Source: Planctomycetota bacterium
GTDB taxonomy: Bacteria; Planctomycetota; Phycisphaerae; UBA1845; UTPLA1
Direction of reading: 5' to 3'
DNA length: 11,107 nt
NCBI GenBank assembly: GCA_027295245.1
Contig: JAPULF010000634.1
Coordinates: 1 to 11,107 of the forward strand
The position numbers were made by a program, and so were the translations under genes. Below the pieces are notes generated by a model, which did not search any database, was not told the DNA's origin, and worked only from the letters and a program-made list of their open reading frames with translations. The first letter of the stretch is position 1; every line of letters begins with the position of its first letter. Shown here piece after piece: positions 1-6,877 of the stretch.

Positions 1-7
1 TGTGGCA

Positions 8-343
8 CTACTCGTCCGAAGTAGAATCGGCCCCGTCGCTTCCGGTATCCGCTGGGCTCGCCTGGGCGGTGCGTTGCGTGGTCTGATCGAAGAGGAAATT
101 GCCCCCGATCGCCAGCCCCATGAAGATAGCGGTCAGGCAAACCGTGACCCACGTCAGAAAGTCGCCGGTCTTGGTTCCAAAGGCCGAATGGCCGCCGACC
201 CCGCCGAATGCCCCTGAAAGCCCGCTGCCGCGATTCTTCTGCAACAGGATCAAGGCCATCAGCAAAAACGACACCAACACGAAGGCAATCGCCAGAATGT
301 ACTCCGCGTAGTGCGTCTCTTGCGCGAGTATCATGCATTCCAT
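8..343 (-). CDS. secG: Preprotein translocase subunit SecG
   Basis: SecG is the small accessory subunit of the SecYEG channel in the inner membrane, where it helps SecA-driven protein export. The 111-residue product has the family layout. There is a first membrane helix at about residues 12-35, then the diagnostic loop LQKNRGSGLSGAFGG (the family usually has LQKGKGAGLSGAFGG), a second helix at about 62-85, and a polar acidic C-terminal tail. The loop is what identifies it; length and topology agree. The start lies only 3 bp after the tpiA stop, with an AAGGGA-like ribosome site inside the end of tpiA, so the two genes are very probably co-transcribed and translationally coupled. A second ATG three codons downstream is an alternative start. 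The gene is complete, ending in TAG at 10-8. Identification is secure. Confidence 0.95.
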   Translation of the reverse strand: MECMILAQETHYAEYILAIAFVLVSFLLMALILLQKNRGSGLSGAFGGVGGHSAFGTKTGDFLTWVTVCLTAIFMGLAIGGNFLFDQTTQRTAQASPADTGSDGADSTSDE

Positions 344-346
344 CGT

Positions 347-1147
347 TCAGATTCCCTTGGCCCGGACACAGCCCTCGATGATCTTAGCGAAATCAGTCGC
401 CTTCAGGCTGGCGCCCCCAACGAGGGCACCGTCCACGTCCGGGCATTTCATGAGTTCCACAACATTTTCCGGCTTTACGCTGCCGCCGTATTGTATCCGA
501 AGATCGTCCGCCGTGCCCTGACCGAAAAGCCGGCCGAGCCGACCGCGAATGTAGGCGTGGGAGGCCTGGGCTTGTTCCGGTGATGCATTACGCCCGGTCC
601 CGATGGCCCACACCGGTTCGTATGCCACAATCAGGTCTTTCGCCCTGTCCGCTGTTACGCCTGCGAGGCTACCCTCGATCTGGCGATCAAGGACCGCTTC
701 GGTCTCGCCGCCGTCCCGTTGTTCCAGGGTTTCCCCGACACAAACGATCGGCTGTAATCCCGCGCAAAGGGCCGCGACGCACTTTTCGGCGATCAATGCG
801 TCATTCTCACCATGCACCCCCCCCGCCGGGTCCTTCGGTCCAATCGTATGGCGTCGCTCGCTGTGCCCCAAAACCACATAGGTGCAGCCGGTCTCCTTGA
901 CCATGGCCGCCGAAACCTCCCCCGTAAACGCCCCGCTGGAATCTCGCCAGCAGTTCTGGGCCCCGAGCATGACCGGGGAATCCGCCACCGCCCTGGCCAT
1001 CGGGAAGAGGTAGATCGCCGGCGGGATGATCGCAACATCCAACGGCGGCGCCGCCCCGAGGGCGGCGCGCAGCTCCAACACCAGCCTTCTTCCCGATGCC
1101 AGGTCGAGGTTCATTTTCCAGTTGCCGGCTACTATCGGTCGTCTCAC
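347..1147 (-). CDS. tpiA: Triosephosphate isomerase
   Basis: This cytosolic enzyme interconverts dihydroxyacetone phosphate and glyceraldehyde 3-phosphate in glycolysis and gluconeogenesis. All active-site elements of the TIM barrel are visible: AGNWKMN with Lys11, LGHSERR with His95, YEPVWAIGTG with the catalytic Glu177 and loop 6, and the phosphate-binding IQYGGSVKPEN and DGALVGG motifs. The 266 residues slightly exceed the usual 250. The excess is largely an insertion of roughly nine residues (about 101-112, containing PKDPAGG) directly after HSERRH, where most homologues pass straight to a short FGE-type turn. Part of it is encoded by a run of eight G (plus-strand C8 at 817-824). The start is supported by GAGAGG 7 bp upstream. 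The gene sits between pheA (46 bp gap) and secG (3 bp gap), so all three probably share a transcript. Confidence 0.97.
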   Translation of the reverse strand: MRRPIVAGNWKMNLDLASGRRLVLELRAALGAAPPLDVAIIPPAIYLFPMARAVADSPVMLGAQNCWRDSSGAFTGEVSAAMVKETGCTYVVLGHSERRHTIGPKDPAGGVHGENDALIAEKCVAALCAGLQPIVCVGETLEQRDGGETEAVLDRQIEGSLAGVTADRAKDLIVAYEPVWAIGTGRNASPEQAQASHAYIRGRLGRLFGQGTADDLRIQYGGSVKPENVVELMKCPDVDGALVGGASLKATDFAKIIEGCVRAKGI

Positions 1148-1193
1148 TGTCGGCCTCTCTTGGGGTGCCGCGATTCATTCCGTCTAGGGTGTC

Positions 1194-2294
1194 TCAAGCG
1201 TCGGCCACTTCCGTCGAACGAGGATACGATCCCAGCACCCGAATCTGTTGGCAATGTTCTTTTGCGTCCTCGATGGCACGCTTCACGGGCGAATCGGCGA
1301 CGTGTCCGTCAATGTCCACGAAGAAGTGATACGCCAAGTCGGCCTTTTGACTCGGACGCGAGGTGATCATGGTCATGTTGATTCCGCTTTTTTGGAATAC
1401 CAGCAAGACTTCGACCAACGCCCCGGCACGGTGGGCCGTGACAAAAGATAGGCTGGTACGATCGCTGCCGGTCGGCTTGGCCGATTCGTGCCCAATTACG
1501 AAAAAACGTGTCGCATTGCCGGGAAAATCCTCGATGTTTCCGGCAATGACCGGCACGTCATAGAGCTTCGACGCCAGGCGTCCCCCGATTGCCGCCGAAC
1601 CAGGTTGCTCGGCGGCCATTTGGGCTGCCCGGCTCGTACTCGACACGGGCGACGTCTTGGATGCCAAGCCGGTCTCCGCCAGCCAACATTGGCACTGTGC
1701 AAAGGCCTCCGGCTTGGAGAAGACCACGTCGATCTCGTCGAGCCGGCACCGAGCCAATAGGTTCTGGTGGACGGCCCGCTGTATCTCGCTACAGATATGC
1801 ACGTTGTGCTCGGTGAAGGAATCCAGCGTGTCCGCGACGGCGCCGGCCGAATTATTCTCGACGGGCACGACACCGTAGGTCACGTGACCGCGTGCGATTT
1901 CCTCGAATACGCCGCGAATATCCGTGATCGACTCATATTCGACGGACGCGCCGAACTTCCCGAGCGCGGCCTCGTGCGAAAAAGAGCCCTTCGGACCGAG
2001 GAACGCGATGCGGGGCGGTTGTTCCAGGGCGAACGACGCGGACATCAATTCTCGATAAATCGCCAGAATCGATCGATTGGAAATCGGCCCTTCGGACATC
2101 TCAGTGATGCGCTCGAGGATCGCGTGTTCCCGGTCCGGCGCGTAAACGGCGGTACCCGACGAAGCCTTGATTGCCCCGATTTCAGACGCCGCCTGGGCAC
2201 GCTCATTGATCAGCCGGACAAGCTGCGTGTCCAGGGCGTCGATCCGATCCCGCAATTCATCGAGTGAGGCCACGCACGTACCTTGTTGCTGCAC
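1194..2294 (-). CDS. pheA: Bifunctional chorismate mutase / prephenate dehydratase (P-protein)
   Basis: This enzyme converts chorismate to prephenate and then phenylpyruvate, the committed branch to phenylalanine. It has three domains in order. The first is an AroQ-type chorismate mutase (about 8-92), with Arg15, Arg32, Lys43 and Glu56 aligning to the E. coli catalytic set R11, R28, K39 and E52. The second is a prephenate dehydratase (about 95-270), with GPKGSFSHEAA, PVENNSAG and the TRF motif (262-264). The third is a C-terminal ACT regulatory domain with GALV at 291-294. The second phenylalanine-binding motif, usually ESRP, reads TSRP at 311-314. The 366-residue length is normal. The annotated start is a GTG with no clear ribosome site; another in-frame GTG seven codons downstream (2273) has AAGGT about 6 bp ahead of it and may be the real start. 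It is the first gene of the pheA-tpiA-secG group. Confidence 0.95.
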   Translation of the reverse strand: MQQQGTCVASLDELRDRIDALDTQLVRLINERAQAASEIGAIKASSGTAVYAPDREHAILERITEMSEGPISNRSILAIYRELMSASFALEQPPRIAFLGPKGSFSHEAALGKFGASVEYESITDIRGVFEEIARGHVTYGVVPVENNSAGAVADTLDSFTEHNVHICSEIQRAVHQNLLARCRLDEIDVVFSKPEAFAQCQCWLAETGLASKTSPVSSTSRAAQMAAEQPGSAAIGGRLASKLYDVPVIAGNIEDFPGNATRFFVIGHESAKPTGSDRTSLSFVTAHRAGALVEVLLVFQKSGINMTMITSRPSQKADLAYHFFVDIDGHVADSPVKRAIEDAKEHCQQIRVLGSYPRSTEVADA

Positions 2295-2326
2295 AATAAC
2301 TTAGCGAACTGCTCATCGAACCGCGT

Positions 2327-2355
2327 AGTGGAGTCGAATTTCGGGAATTCGTCAA
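2327..2355 (-). promoter_or_regulatory. Weak candidate promoter and palindrome upstream of pheA
   Basis: On the minus strand TTGACG (2355-2350) is followed after 17 bp by TCCACT (2332-2327). The -35 is good and the -10 poor (3 of 6). A perfect inverted repeat CGAATT-TCGGG-AATTCG (2335-2351) sits between the two boxes and could bind a regulator. This would drive the pheA-tpiA-secG group from about 30 bp ahead of the GTG start. The evidence is sequence match only. Confidence 0.25.
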
Positions 2356-2403
2356 GGTCTTGCAAGCCGGGACGTAGTCCTCAAGAGTGTTTCGATGACT
2401 GTA

Positions 2404-2433
2404 TTGACGGAACAATCTCCGAGGCGGTACAGT
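2404..2433 (+). promoter_or_regulatory. Sigma70-type promoter for the small gene at 2465
   Basis: TTGACG (2404-2409, 5 of 6 to consensus) and TACAGT (2428-2433, 4 of 6) are separated by 18 bp. They predict a transcript start near 2440 and a leader of about 25 nt, ending in a GAGGA ribosome site (2453-2457) seven bases before the ATG at 2465. The correct order and spacing of all these elements supports both the promoter and the reality of the small gene. Confidence 0.45.
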
Positions 2434-2464
2434 GTGGGGCTCGATAAACAGCGAGGATGATCCC

Positions 2465-2782
2465 ATGGCCACGGAAATGCACCCAGGTTCGAACATACTT
2501 ATTACGCTCACGAAGAGCCCCACGAATGCGGCTGCCGCCAAGACCCTTTCGAGGCTCTTTTCCAGAGGCGACGCCAATCGCAGGGCACGCGCAAAGAGAA
2601 AGCGGATGCTGCAAGACGCCGTCCGAACCAAGATCCGGGGCGGGCGCCCGTGGGCCATTCGTCCCCGAGTGCCGGATTCCACGCCGACTCCGGGTGAATC
2701 ATGCACGGTCCTCGCCACACCACAGGTGTTGCGGGATCTGGGGCGGCTCGGCCGGTTTGTCAAAATCGAACACTCAAAGTAA
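2465..2782 (+). CDS. Small basic protein of unknown function
   Basis: I do not recognise this 105-residue protein with certainty. The start at the second ATG of the frame is chosen because GAGGA lies 7 bp upstream and a plausible promoter lies just before it; the upstream ATG at 2432 falls inside that promoter's -10. The N-terminal half resembles a small folded segment (SPTNAAAAKTLSRLF). It is followed by a strongly basic stretch (about 45-70, rich in Arg and Lys) containing RGGRPW, then a C-terminal segment with a patterned hydrophobic run (VLATPQVLRDLGRLGRFVKIE) resembling a short strand-helix-strand. There is no signal peptide or membrane segment. The basic centre suggests contact with nucleic acid or the ribosome, but this is inference. 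It stands alone between the divergent pheA and the downstream regulator. Confidence 0.6.
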   Translation: MATEMHPGSNILITLTKSPTNAAAAKTLSRLFSRGDANRRARAKRKRMLQDAVRTKIRGGRPWAIRPRVPDSTPTPGESCTVLATPQVLRDLGRLGRFVKIEHSK

Positions 2783-2862
2783 CAGCACCCCACCCCGCCC
2801 AATAAACCCACTATTCCCGACTACGGGACAGATCCACGCCGCCACAGGGGCATTTTTTACGC

Positions 2863-2891
2863 CTGGCATATCAAAAAAAACCGGTTACAAT
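2863..2891 (+). promoter_or_regulatory. Promoter of the LacI-family gene, with an A8 tract in the spacer
   Basis: CTGGCA (2863-2868, 4 of 6) and TACAAT (2886-2891, 5 of 6) are separated by the ideal 17 bp, giving a predicted transcript start near 2898. The spacer contains eight consecutive A (2873-2880). Nothing else of note lies in the gap after the preceding gene (2783-2862) except a 5-bp stem hairpin (2815-2819 with 2824-2828), which is not directly followed by a T-run, and a separate T6 at 2853-2858. Confidence 0.5.
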
Positions 2892-2918
2892 AGCCGTAAG
2901 TAACAGTTAGATAACAGT
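2884..2918 (+). promoter_or_regulatory. Candidate operator repeats at the LacI-family promoter
   Basis: Around the predicted transcript start are an inverted repeat, GTTAC (2884-2888) with GTAAC (2900-2904), and a direct repeat of TAACAGT (2901-2907 and 2912-2918) with an 11-bp period. The second also gives GTTA-GA-TAAC (2906-2915). The position, overlapping the -10 and +1, is that expected for autorepression by the adjacent LacI-type protein. The classical central CG of LacI-family operators is not obvious, so the binding factor is inferred from position only. Confidence 0.35.
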
Positions 2919-2927
2919 CGCCCACAC

Positions 2928-3998
2928 ATGCAGGGTGGATTCCCACTGGTGGAAACAAAACAGCACAACGTGACCCTCAAGGACGTTGCCGAAGAGGTGG
3001 GCGTCTCGGCGATGACGGTATCGCGGGCGCTTTCCGGCAAGGCCCACTTGGTCAGTTCGGACACGGTTCGGCGGTGTCGCAACGCCGCCGAAAAACTGGG
3101 CTACGTCCCGAACTTGATGGCTCGCAGCCTTCGCGGCGAGCAACTCCGAACGATCGTCATGTTGGCGGAACACATGTCCAGCCATCAATACCTGGCGCAG
3201 TTGGTGGATACGGTCGCCCATGCGATCGAACAGCGCGGATACGGTGTCATCAGTTGTCAATCTACCGCCAGCTTTCGGCAGGCCCTGAAGAACTTCAAGT
3301 TGGCGGGCGCGGTCATCATCGCGCCGCCGCAGCGGCTGTATCAAGACATAGAAGCCGAACGCCGTAACCGGCGAATGCCGTCGAGTCCCACAGTTGTCAT
3401 TCACAGCGCGATCAAGCAGTCGTTCTTCAACGAAGTCAGCCCCGATATCACCGCTTTTACGCACGCCTCCGCCAGTCACCTCATCGAACTCGGACATCGG
3501 CACATCGCCTACGTGGGCGGACCGCGTGCGGACGAGGAGCCGTTGTGGTTTGAACTACGCCGCCAGGGTATCGAGCAGGCCCTTTCGGAACACGGGCTTC
3601 CCCTGACGCATTACCGGCACCAGCCCTGCCCCGAAACGGAGCTGGCCCCCGCGGCCTTGCAGCAATTGCTGGCTCGGTTCCCGGAGACCACAGGGGTCAT
3701 TTGCATTAACGACGAGGTGGCGGTGGCGTCGGTGGTCGGCGCGGAGAAAATGGGGCTTCGCGTTCCTCGTGACCTGTCCGTCATCGGGGGGAACGACATC
3801 AAGCTGGCGAGGTTCTTCCGGCCGGCCCTCACGACGCTGTCGATCGACGTCAGGACGATGGTCGAGACCGCCCTAAATCTGCTGTTCGATGAAATCAACC
3901 AACAACCCCGGGCCGAAGAGACCGAGCCGGTCAAGATCAGCATGACCGCGAACCTGGTCGTTCGAGAATCGACCGGCCCACCTCCGAAAGCGAGTTGA
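2928..3998 (+). CDS. LacI/GalR-family transcriptional regulator
   Basis: This is a DNA-binding repressor or activator whose activity is set by a small ligand, usually a sugar or nucleoside. The N-terminal helix-turn-helix and hinge helix are unmistakable at residues 15-69: VTLKDVAEEVGVSAMTVSRA followed by LSGK and GYVPNLMARSLR. The rest (about 73-345) is a periplasmic-binding-protein-like effector domain, with the usual LIELGHRHIAYVGG and VPRDLSVIGGND segments. The length is typical. The ATG at 2928 has no ribosome site; an in-frame GTG at 2949 has AGGGTGG 10 bp upstream and would leave seven residues before the helix-turn-helix, so it may be the true start. The next gene begins 7 bp after its stop and is a PRPP synthetase homologue, suggesting a link to pentose-phosphate or nucleotide supply. 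The ligand cannot be told from the sequence. Confidence 0.93.
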   Translation: MQGGFPLVETKQHNVTLKDVAEEVGVSAMTVSRALSGKAHLVSSDTVRRCRNAAEKLGYVPNLMARSLRGEQLRTIVMLAEHMSSHQYLAQLVDTVAHAIEQRGYGVISCQSTASFRQALKNFKLAGAVIIAPPQRLYQDIEAERRNRRMPSSPTVVIHSAIKQSFFNEVSPDITAFTHASASHLIELGHRHIAYVGGPRADEEPLWFELRRQGIEQALSEHGLPLTHYRHQPCPETELAPAALQQLLARFPETTGVICINDEVAVASVVGAEKMGLRVPRDLSVIGGNDIKLARFFRPALTTLSIDVRTMVETALNLLFDEINQQPRAEETEPVKISMTANLVVRESTGPPPKAS

Positions 3999-4005
3999 CC
4001 GCAAC

Positions 4006-4956
4006 ATGGCCTCAAGAAACGCACCGCTCATTTTTGGAGGTTCGGCCAGTCAAAAGTTCACCCGCGCGATTTGTCGCGAACTGAAGATCAAGCCGGGCCG
4101 GTGCGAGTCTCGGCACTATTCCGAAGGCAACACCTTCGTGCGCGTTCTGGAGAATGTCCGCGGCCGGGATGTGTTTTTCGTCCAGTCACTCAGCTATCCG
4201 GTCAATGACCATCTGGTGGAGATTCTCTTCTACATCGACGCATTCAAACGTGCGTCCGCCCGAAGCGTCACGGCCGTGATCCCGTTCTTCAGTTACGGAA
4301 AGGGCGACAAGAAGGACGAGCCGCGCGTGTCGATTCGGGCGCGGGTGTGCGCCGACTGCCTCGAGGCGGCCGGCGTGGATCGGTTGGTGACGATGGACCT
4401 GCACGCCCCGCAAATCCAGGGTTTTTTCCGCGTGCCGGTGGATCACCTCTATGCCCTGCCGGTCATCGCGGCACGATTCAAACGCCGGATCAACAAAAAC
4501 TGGGTGGTTGTGGCTCCCGACGTGGGCGCAACCGGGATGGCAAACGCCTATGCCCGCGTGCTCGGTGCAAAGACCGTGATCGCGGAGAAGACCCGGCAGG
4601 ATTTGCGCGAGAATGCGGTCGTCAAGCGGATCATCGGCAACGTGTCCGGCAAGAACGCCCTGATTGTCGACGACTTCACGATCAGCGGGGGAACCCTGAT
4701 CGCCACCGCCCGCAGGCTCAAACTGGAAAAGGCCGGGGACATCTTCGCCGCCGTCGCTCACGGCGTGCTGACCAAAGGCTGCGCAGCTCGACTGACGGCC
4801 AGCCCGATCAAGAAACTGGTCATCACCGACACGCTGGAACATCGCTTTGAACCGCTGCCGCCCATGGTCTCGGTTGCATCGGCCGCTCCGCTCTTCGCCA
4901 AGGCCCTCCGCCGAATCCATAATCAAACAAGCGTATCGGCGCTGTTCGAGGTGTAA
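4006..4956 (+). CDS. prs: Ribose-phosphate pyrophosphokinase (PRPP synthetase) homologue, divergent active site
   Basis: The family transfers pyrophosphate from ATP to ribose 5-phosphate, giving PRPP for nucleotide, histidine and tryptophan synthesis. The full 316-residue two-domain fold is present. Intact family marks are ENVRGRDVFFVQS, DLHAPQIQGFF (131-141, with the metal-binding His133), the flexible-loop Lys195 and Arg197, and the C-terminal SVSALFE end, which matches E. coli SISAMFE. Several ligand-binding motifs differ. FSDGE is YSEGN (38-42), the ATP-contacting YARQDR is YGKGDK (97-102), PITAK is SIRAR, and the ribose-phosphate loop DDMIDTGGT is DDFTISGGT (222-230), which loses one acidic residue. 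It may be a distinct PRPP synthetase subgroup or a homologue with altered substrate. It lies 7 bp after the LacI-type regulator and is probably co-transcribed with it. No strong ribosome site is seen. Confidence 0.85.
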   Translation: MASRNAPLIFGGSASQKFTRAICRELKIKPGRCESRHYSEGNTFVRVLENVRGRDVFFVQSLSYPVNDHLVEILFYIDAFKRASARSVTAVIPFFSYGKGDKKDEPRVSIRARVCADCLEAAGVDRLVTMDLHAPQIQGFFRVPVDHLYALPVIAARFKRRINKNWVVVAPDVGATGMANAYARVLGAKTVIAEKTRQDLRENAVVKRIIGNVSGKNALIVDDFTISGGTLIATARRLKLEKAGDIFAAVAHGVLTKGCAARLTASPIKKLVITDTLEHRFEPLPPMVSVASAAPLFAKALRRIHNQTSVSALFEV

Positions 4957-5063
4957 CCGTGCCGGGCCGGAGCCCTTCGAGCCATGCGCCGGCCGCGTTT
5001 TCCGGTTCAACCCGAGCCTCGTTCAAGAAACGGCGGCGTTCGTTCCGATACAGCTACGTAACG

Positions 5064-5426
5064 ATGACGGAACATACGAGAACAGACGTGTTCGGTGCCC
5101 TGGCCGATCCGACGCGCCGCGAGATCCTATACCTGTTGCGCGATGGGACCCTGTCAGCGGGTGAAATCGCCGCCAGATTCCCGCAACAGCGACCGGCAAT
5201 CTCGAAGCACCTGCGTGTGCTCCGCGAGTCGGGCCTGCTCCGGGAACGGCGGGCGGCCCAGCGCCGGCTGTACGACCTCCGGAACGACGGAACCGCGCCC
5301 CTCGTGGACCTGTTGGGCCGGCTTAATCAAGATCCTGCCGTGGTGATTCCGCCGGAACCCACCGAATCGCGGCAACCCACATCGGCTTCGCACAAAGATG
5401 TCGAATTCGACTTGGAAGTGGACTGA
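5064..5426 (+). CDS. ArsR/SdpR-type winged-helix regulator
   Basis: This is a compact DNA-binding regulator. Residues 9-30 give the family opening FGALADPTRREILYLLRDG. The recognition helix follows in LSAGEIAARF and RPAISKHLRVLRESGLL, and a beta wing in RRAAQRRLYDL. The metal-binding ELCVCDL motif of true arsenic or zinc sensors is absent, so it belongs with the metal-independent SdpR-like branch. The tail after about residue 90 is acidic and probably disordered. The start at ATG 5064 is chosen because the family motif begins a few residues later. A GTG at 4959 in the same frame would add 35 Arg/Ser-rich residues unlike the family, but cannot be ruled out because neither start has a clear ribosome site. 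It follows the PRPP synthetase homologue by about 107 bp and converges on the DUF819 gene, so no direct target is evident. Confidence 0.88.
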   Translation: MTEHTRTDVFGALADPTRREILYLLRDGTLSAGEIAARFPQQRPAISKHLRVLRESGLLRERRAAQRRLYDLRNDGTAPLVDLLGRLNQDPAVVIPPEPTESRQPTSASHKDVEFDLEVD

Positions 5427-5448
5427 GGCCGGATCGCCACACAACCGC

Positions 5449-6693
5449 CTACGCCCCGACGACCATCCGACAAAGCTGAATGCAGATCCACCCGGCGTAG
5501 GTGCCCAGGGCATAGCCCGCGATTGCCAGGAGCACGCCGACCGGCGCGAGCACCGGATTGAAGGCCCCGGCCACCACGGGGGCGGAGGCGGCCCCGCCGA
5601 TGTTGGCCTGCGAACCGACCGCCACGAAAAAGAAGGGGGCCCGAATGATGATTGCAGTGATCAGCAGGATCAAAATGTGAAACAGCATCCAGGTGGCGCC
5701 AAACCCGATGTACTCCGGGGAATCGAGAACCTTACTGAAGTCGCCGCCGGCCCCGATGCAGGCGACCAGCAGGTAGATCATGACGCTTCCGATGCGCGAG
5801 GCGCCGGCCCCTTCGAGCGACCTGAGGCGCGTGAACGACAGGCCAATGCCGATTGCCGTGACGGTCATGACCGCAAGCATGAACGGGCCGATGTGCCTGG
5901 ACAGATCGGGCAGCGATTCGACAAGCCGGGCGAAGAGCTTGCCGCCGGCCAGGTTGGAGAGCCATGCGAATCCGAATCCCAGCGCCAGGATCATCATGAG
6001 GTCGGCGAGTGACGGAATCCGTGCGACGCGCTTCTGGAAATCGCGCATCTTGTTCTCGAGCGCCGTGATCGCGGTGGTGTCGGCTCGCAGCAAACGATCG
6101 ACGCCGCGGTGGCGGGCCGCGAAAAAGAGCAGAATGCCCATCCAGACGTTGGCGACGGCGACGTCCACCACGATCATGGGACTCACGGCGGCGTCGCTGA
6201 CACCAAACGACTTCTGAAGGGCGACGGCGTTGGCGCCGCCGCCGATCCAACTGCCGGCCAGGTACGCCATCGTCTTCCAGGCGTCTTCGGGGAGGACGTC
6301 TTTCCAGAGCATCAGGGCGAGCGGCCCGCCGATGACGACGCCGGCGGTGCCGGCGAGGAGCATTACCACGGGCTTGTGTCCGAGCCGTATGATTTCGGGC
6401 AGGTCGAGCGAGAGGGTCAGGAGGAGCAGGGCGGCCAGCAGGACGTATAGCTTCACCCAAGAGTAGAACGGTGATTCGGAGGGGATGACGTTCAAGGCGG
6501 TGAGCGTCGTCGGAATGAAATAGCAGAAGACCAGCGCCGGAATCACCTTGAATATGCGGCCGAGGACGGGGTGCCCGTCGGTCCAGAATATGACCGCCAG
6601 GACGGCGAGAAGTACGGCCAATAATCCGGCCGGGCTCTCGATCATGGGTGGCGTTGGCGCGGCCGCGTCGGCCAATACGAGGAGATTCAGCAT
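5449..6693 (-). CDS. DUF819 (YjcL-like) integral membrane protein
   Basis: This is a polytopic inner-membrane protein of the uncharacterised DUF819 family, thought from its topology to be a transporter; no substrate is known to me. From the chosen start it has 414 residues with roughly ten or more hydrophobic segments across the whole length. Recognition rests on GSWIGGGANAVALQ (147-160), the YLLVACIGAGGDF segment (307-319) and the C-terminal SQANIGGAASAPVVAGAF (361-378), all typical of the family. A polar loop at about 201-228 splits the two halves. The frame is open back to an ATG at 6837, but those 48 extra residues are Arg/Pro-rich and unlike a signal. The ATG at 6693 has no Shine-Dalgarno; a promoter-like pair just upstream would make the message nearly leaderless. 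It converges with the ArsR-like gene, 22 bp apart, and diverges from mltA. Confidence 0.9.
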   Translation of the reverse strand: MLNLLVLADAAAPTPPMIESPAGLLAVLLAVLAVIFWTDGHPVLGRIFKVIPALVFCYFIPTTLTALNVIPSESPFYSWVKLYVLLAALLLLTLSLDLPEIIRLGHKPVVMLLAGTAGVVIGGPLALMLWKDVLPEDAWKTMAYLAGSWIGGGANAVALQKSFGVSDAAVSPMIVVDVAVANVWMGILLFFAARHRGVDRLLRADTTAITALENKMRDFQKRVARIPSLADLMMILALGFGFAWLSNLAGGKLFARLVESLPDLSRHIGPFMLAVMTVTAIGIGLSFTRLRSLEGAGASRIGSVMIYLLVACIGAGGDFSKVLDSPEYIGFGATWMLFHILILLITAIIIRAPFFFVAVGSQANIGGAASAPVVAGAFNPVLAPVGVLLAIAGYALGTYAGWICIQLCRMVVGA

Positions 6694-6699
6694 TCGCGG

Positions 6700-6728
6700 A
6701 TGGTATGACCTGAAGCGATATGGCTCAA
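6700..6728 (-). promoter_or_regulatory. Candidate promoter giving a nearly leaderless DUF819 transcript
   Basis: On the minus strand TTGAGC (6728-6723) and TACCAT (6705-6700), each 4 of 6 to consensus, are separated by 17 bp. The -10 ends six bases before the ATG at 6693, so transcription would begin at or next to the start codon. The missing ribosome site fits this. A 15-bp palindrome (6731-6745) lies immediately upstream and could be an operator. Confidence 0.3.
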
Positions 6729-6850
6729 ATCGGCAGGCCCTGCCGGCTGCTCTTGCCTCTCCTATTGGGGCCACGGACGGTCGTTCCGGACGCCGGGACC
6801 TAAACTGCCCGATCCGGCGAGCCGATGATCCAAACATAGTCGCCCCGCGG

Positions 6851-6877
6851 CGTATTGCGGCCCGCGACGTATTGCGG
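6851..6877 (+). repeat. Two short direct repeats, 17-bp period
   Basis: CGTATTGCGG occurs at 6851-6860 and again at 6868-6877; the copies lie in longer related stretches (GCGGCGTATTGCGGCCC and GCGACGTATTGCGGGCA). Both are in non-coding DNA. They may be a fragment of a dispersed intergenic element or a tandem binding site. Confidence 0.5.

Noticed and set aside
2257..2811. 184-codon minus-strand frame upstream of pheA
   Set aside because: It overlaps the pheA start and runs antisense to the small gene at 2465, which has the better start signals; no motif is seen.
4959..5063. N-terminal extension of the ArsR-like protein from GTG 4959
   Set aside because: The added 35 residues are Ser/Arg-rich and unlike the family; the ATG at 5064 fits the domain start.
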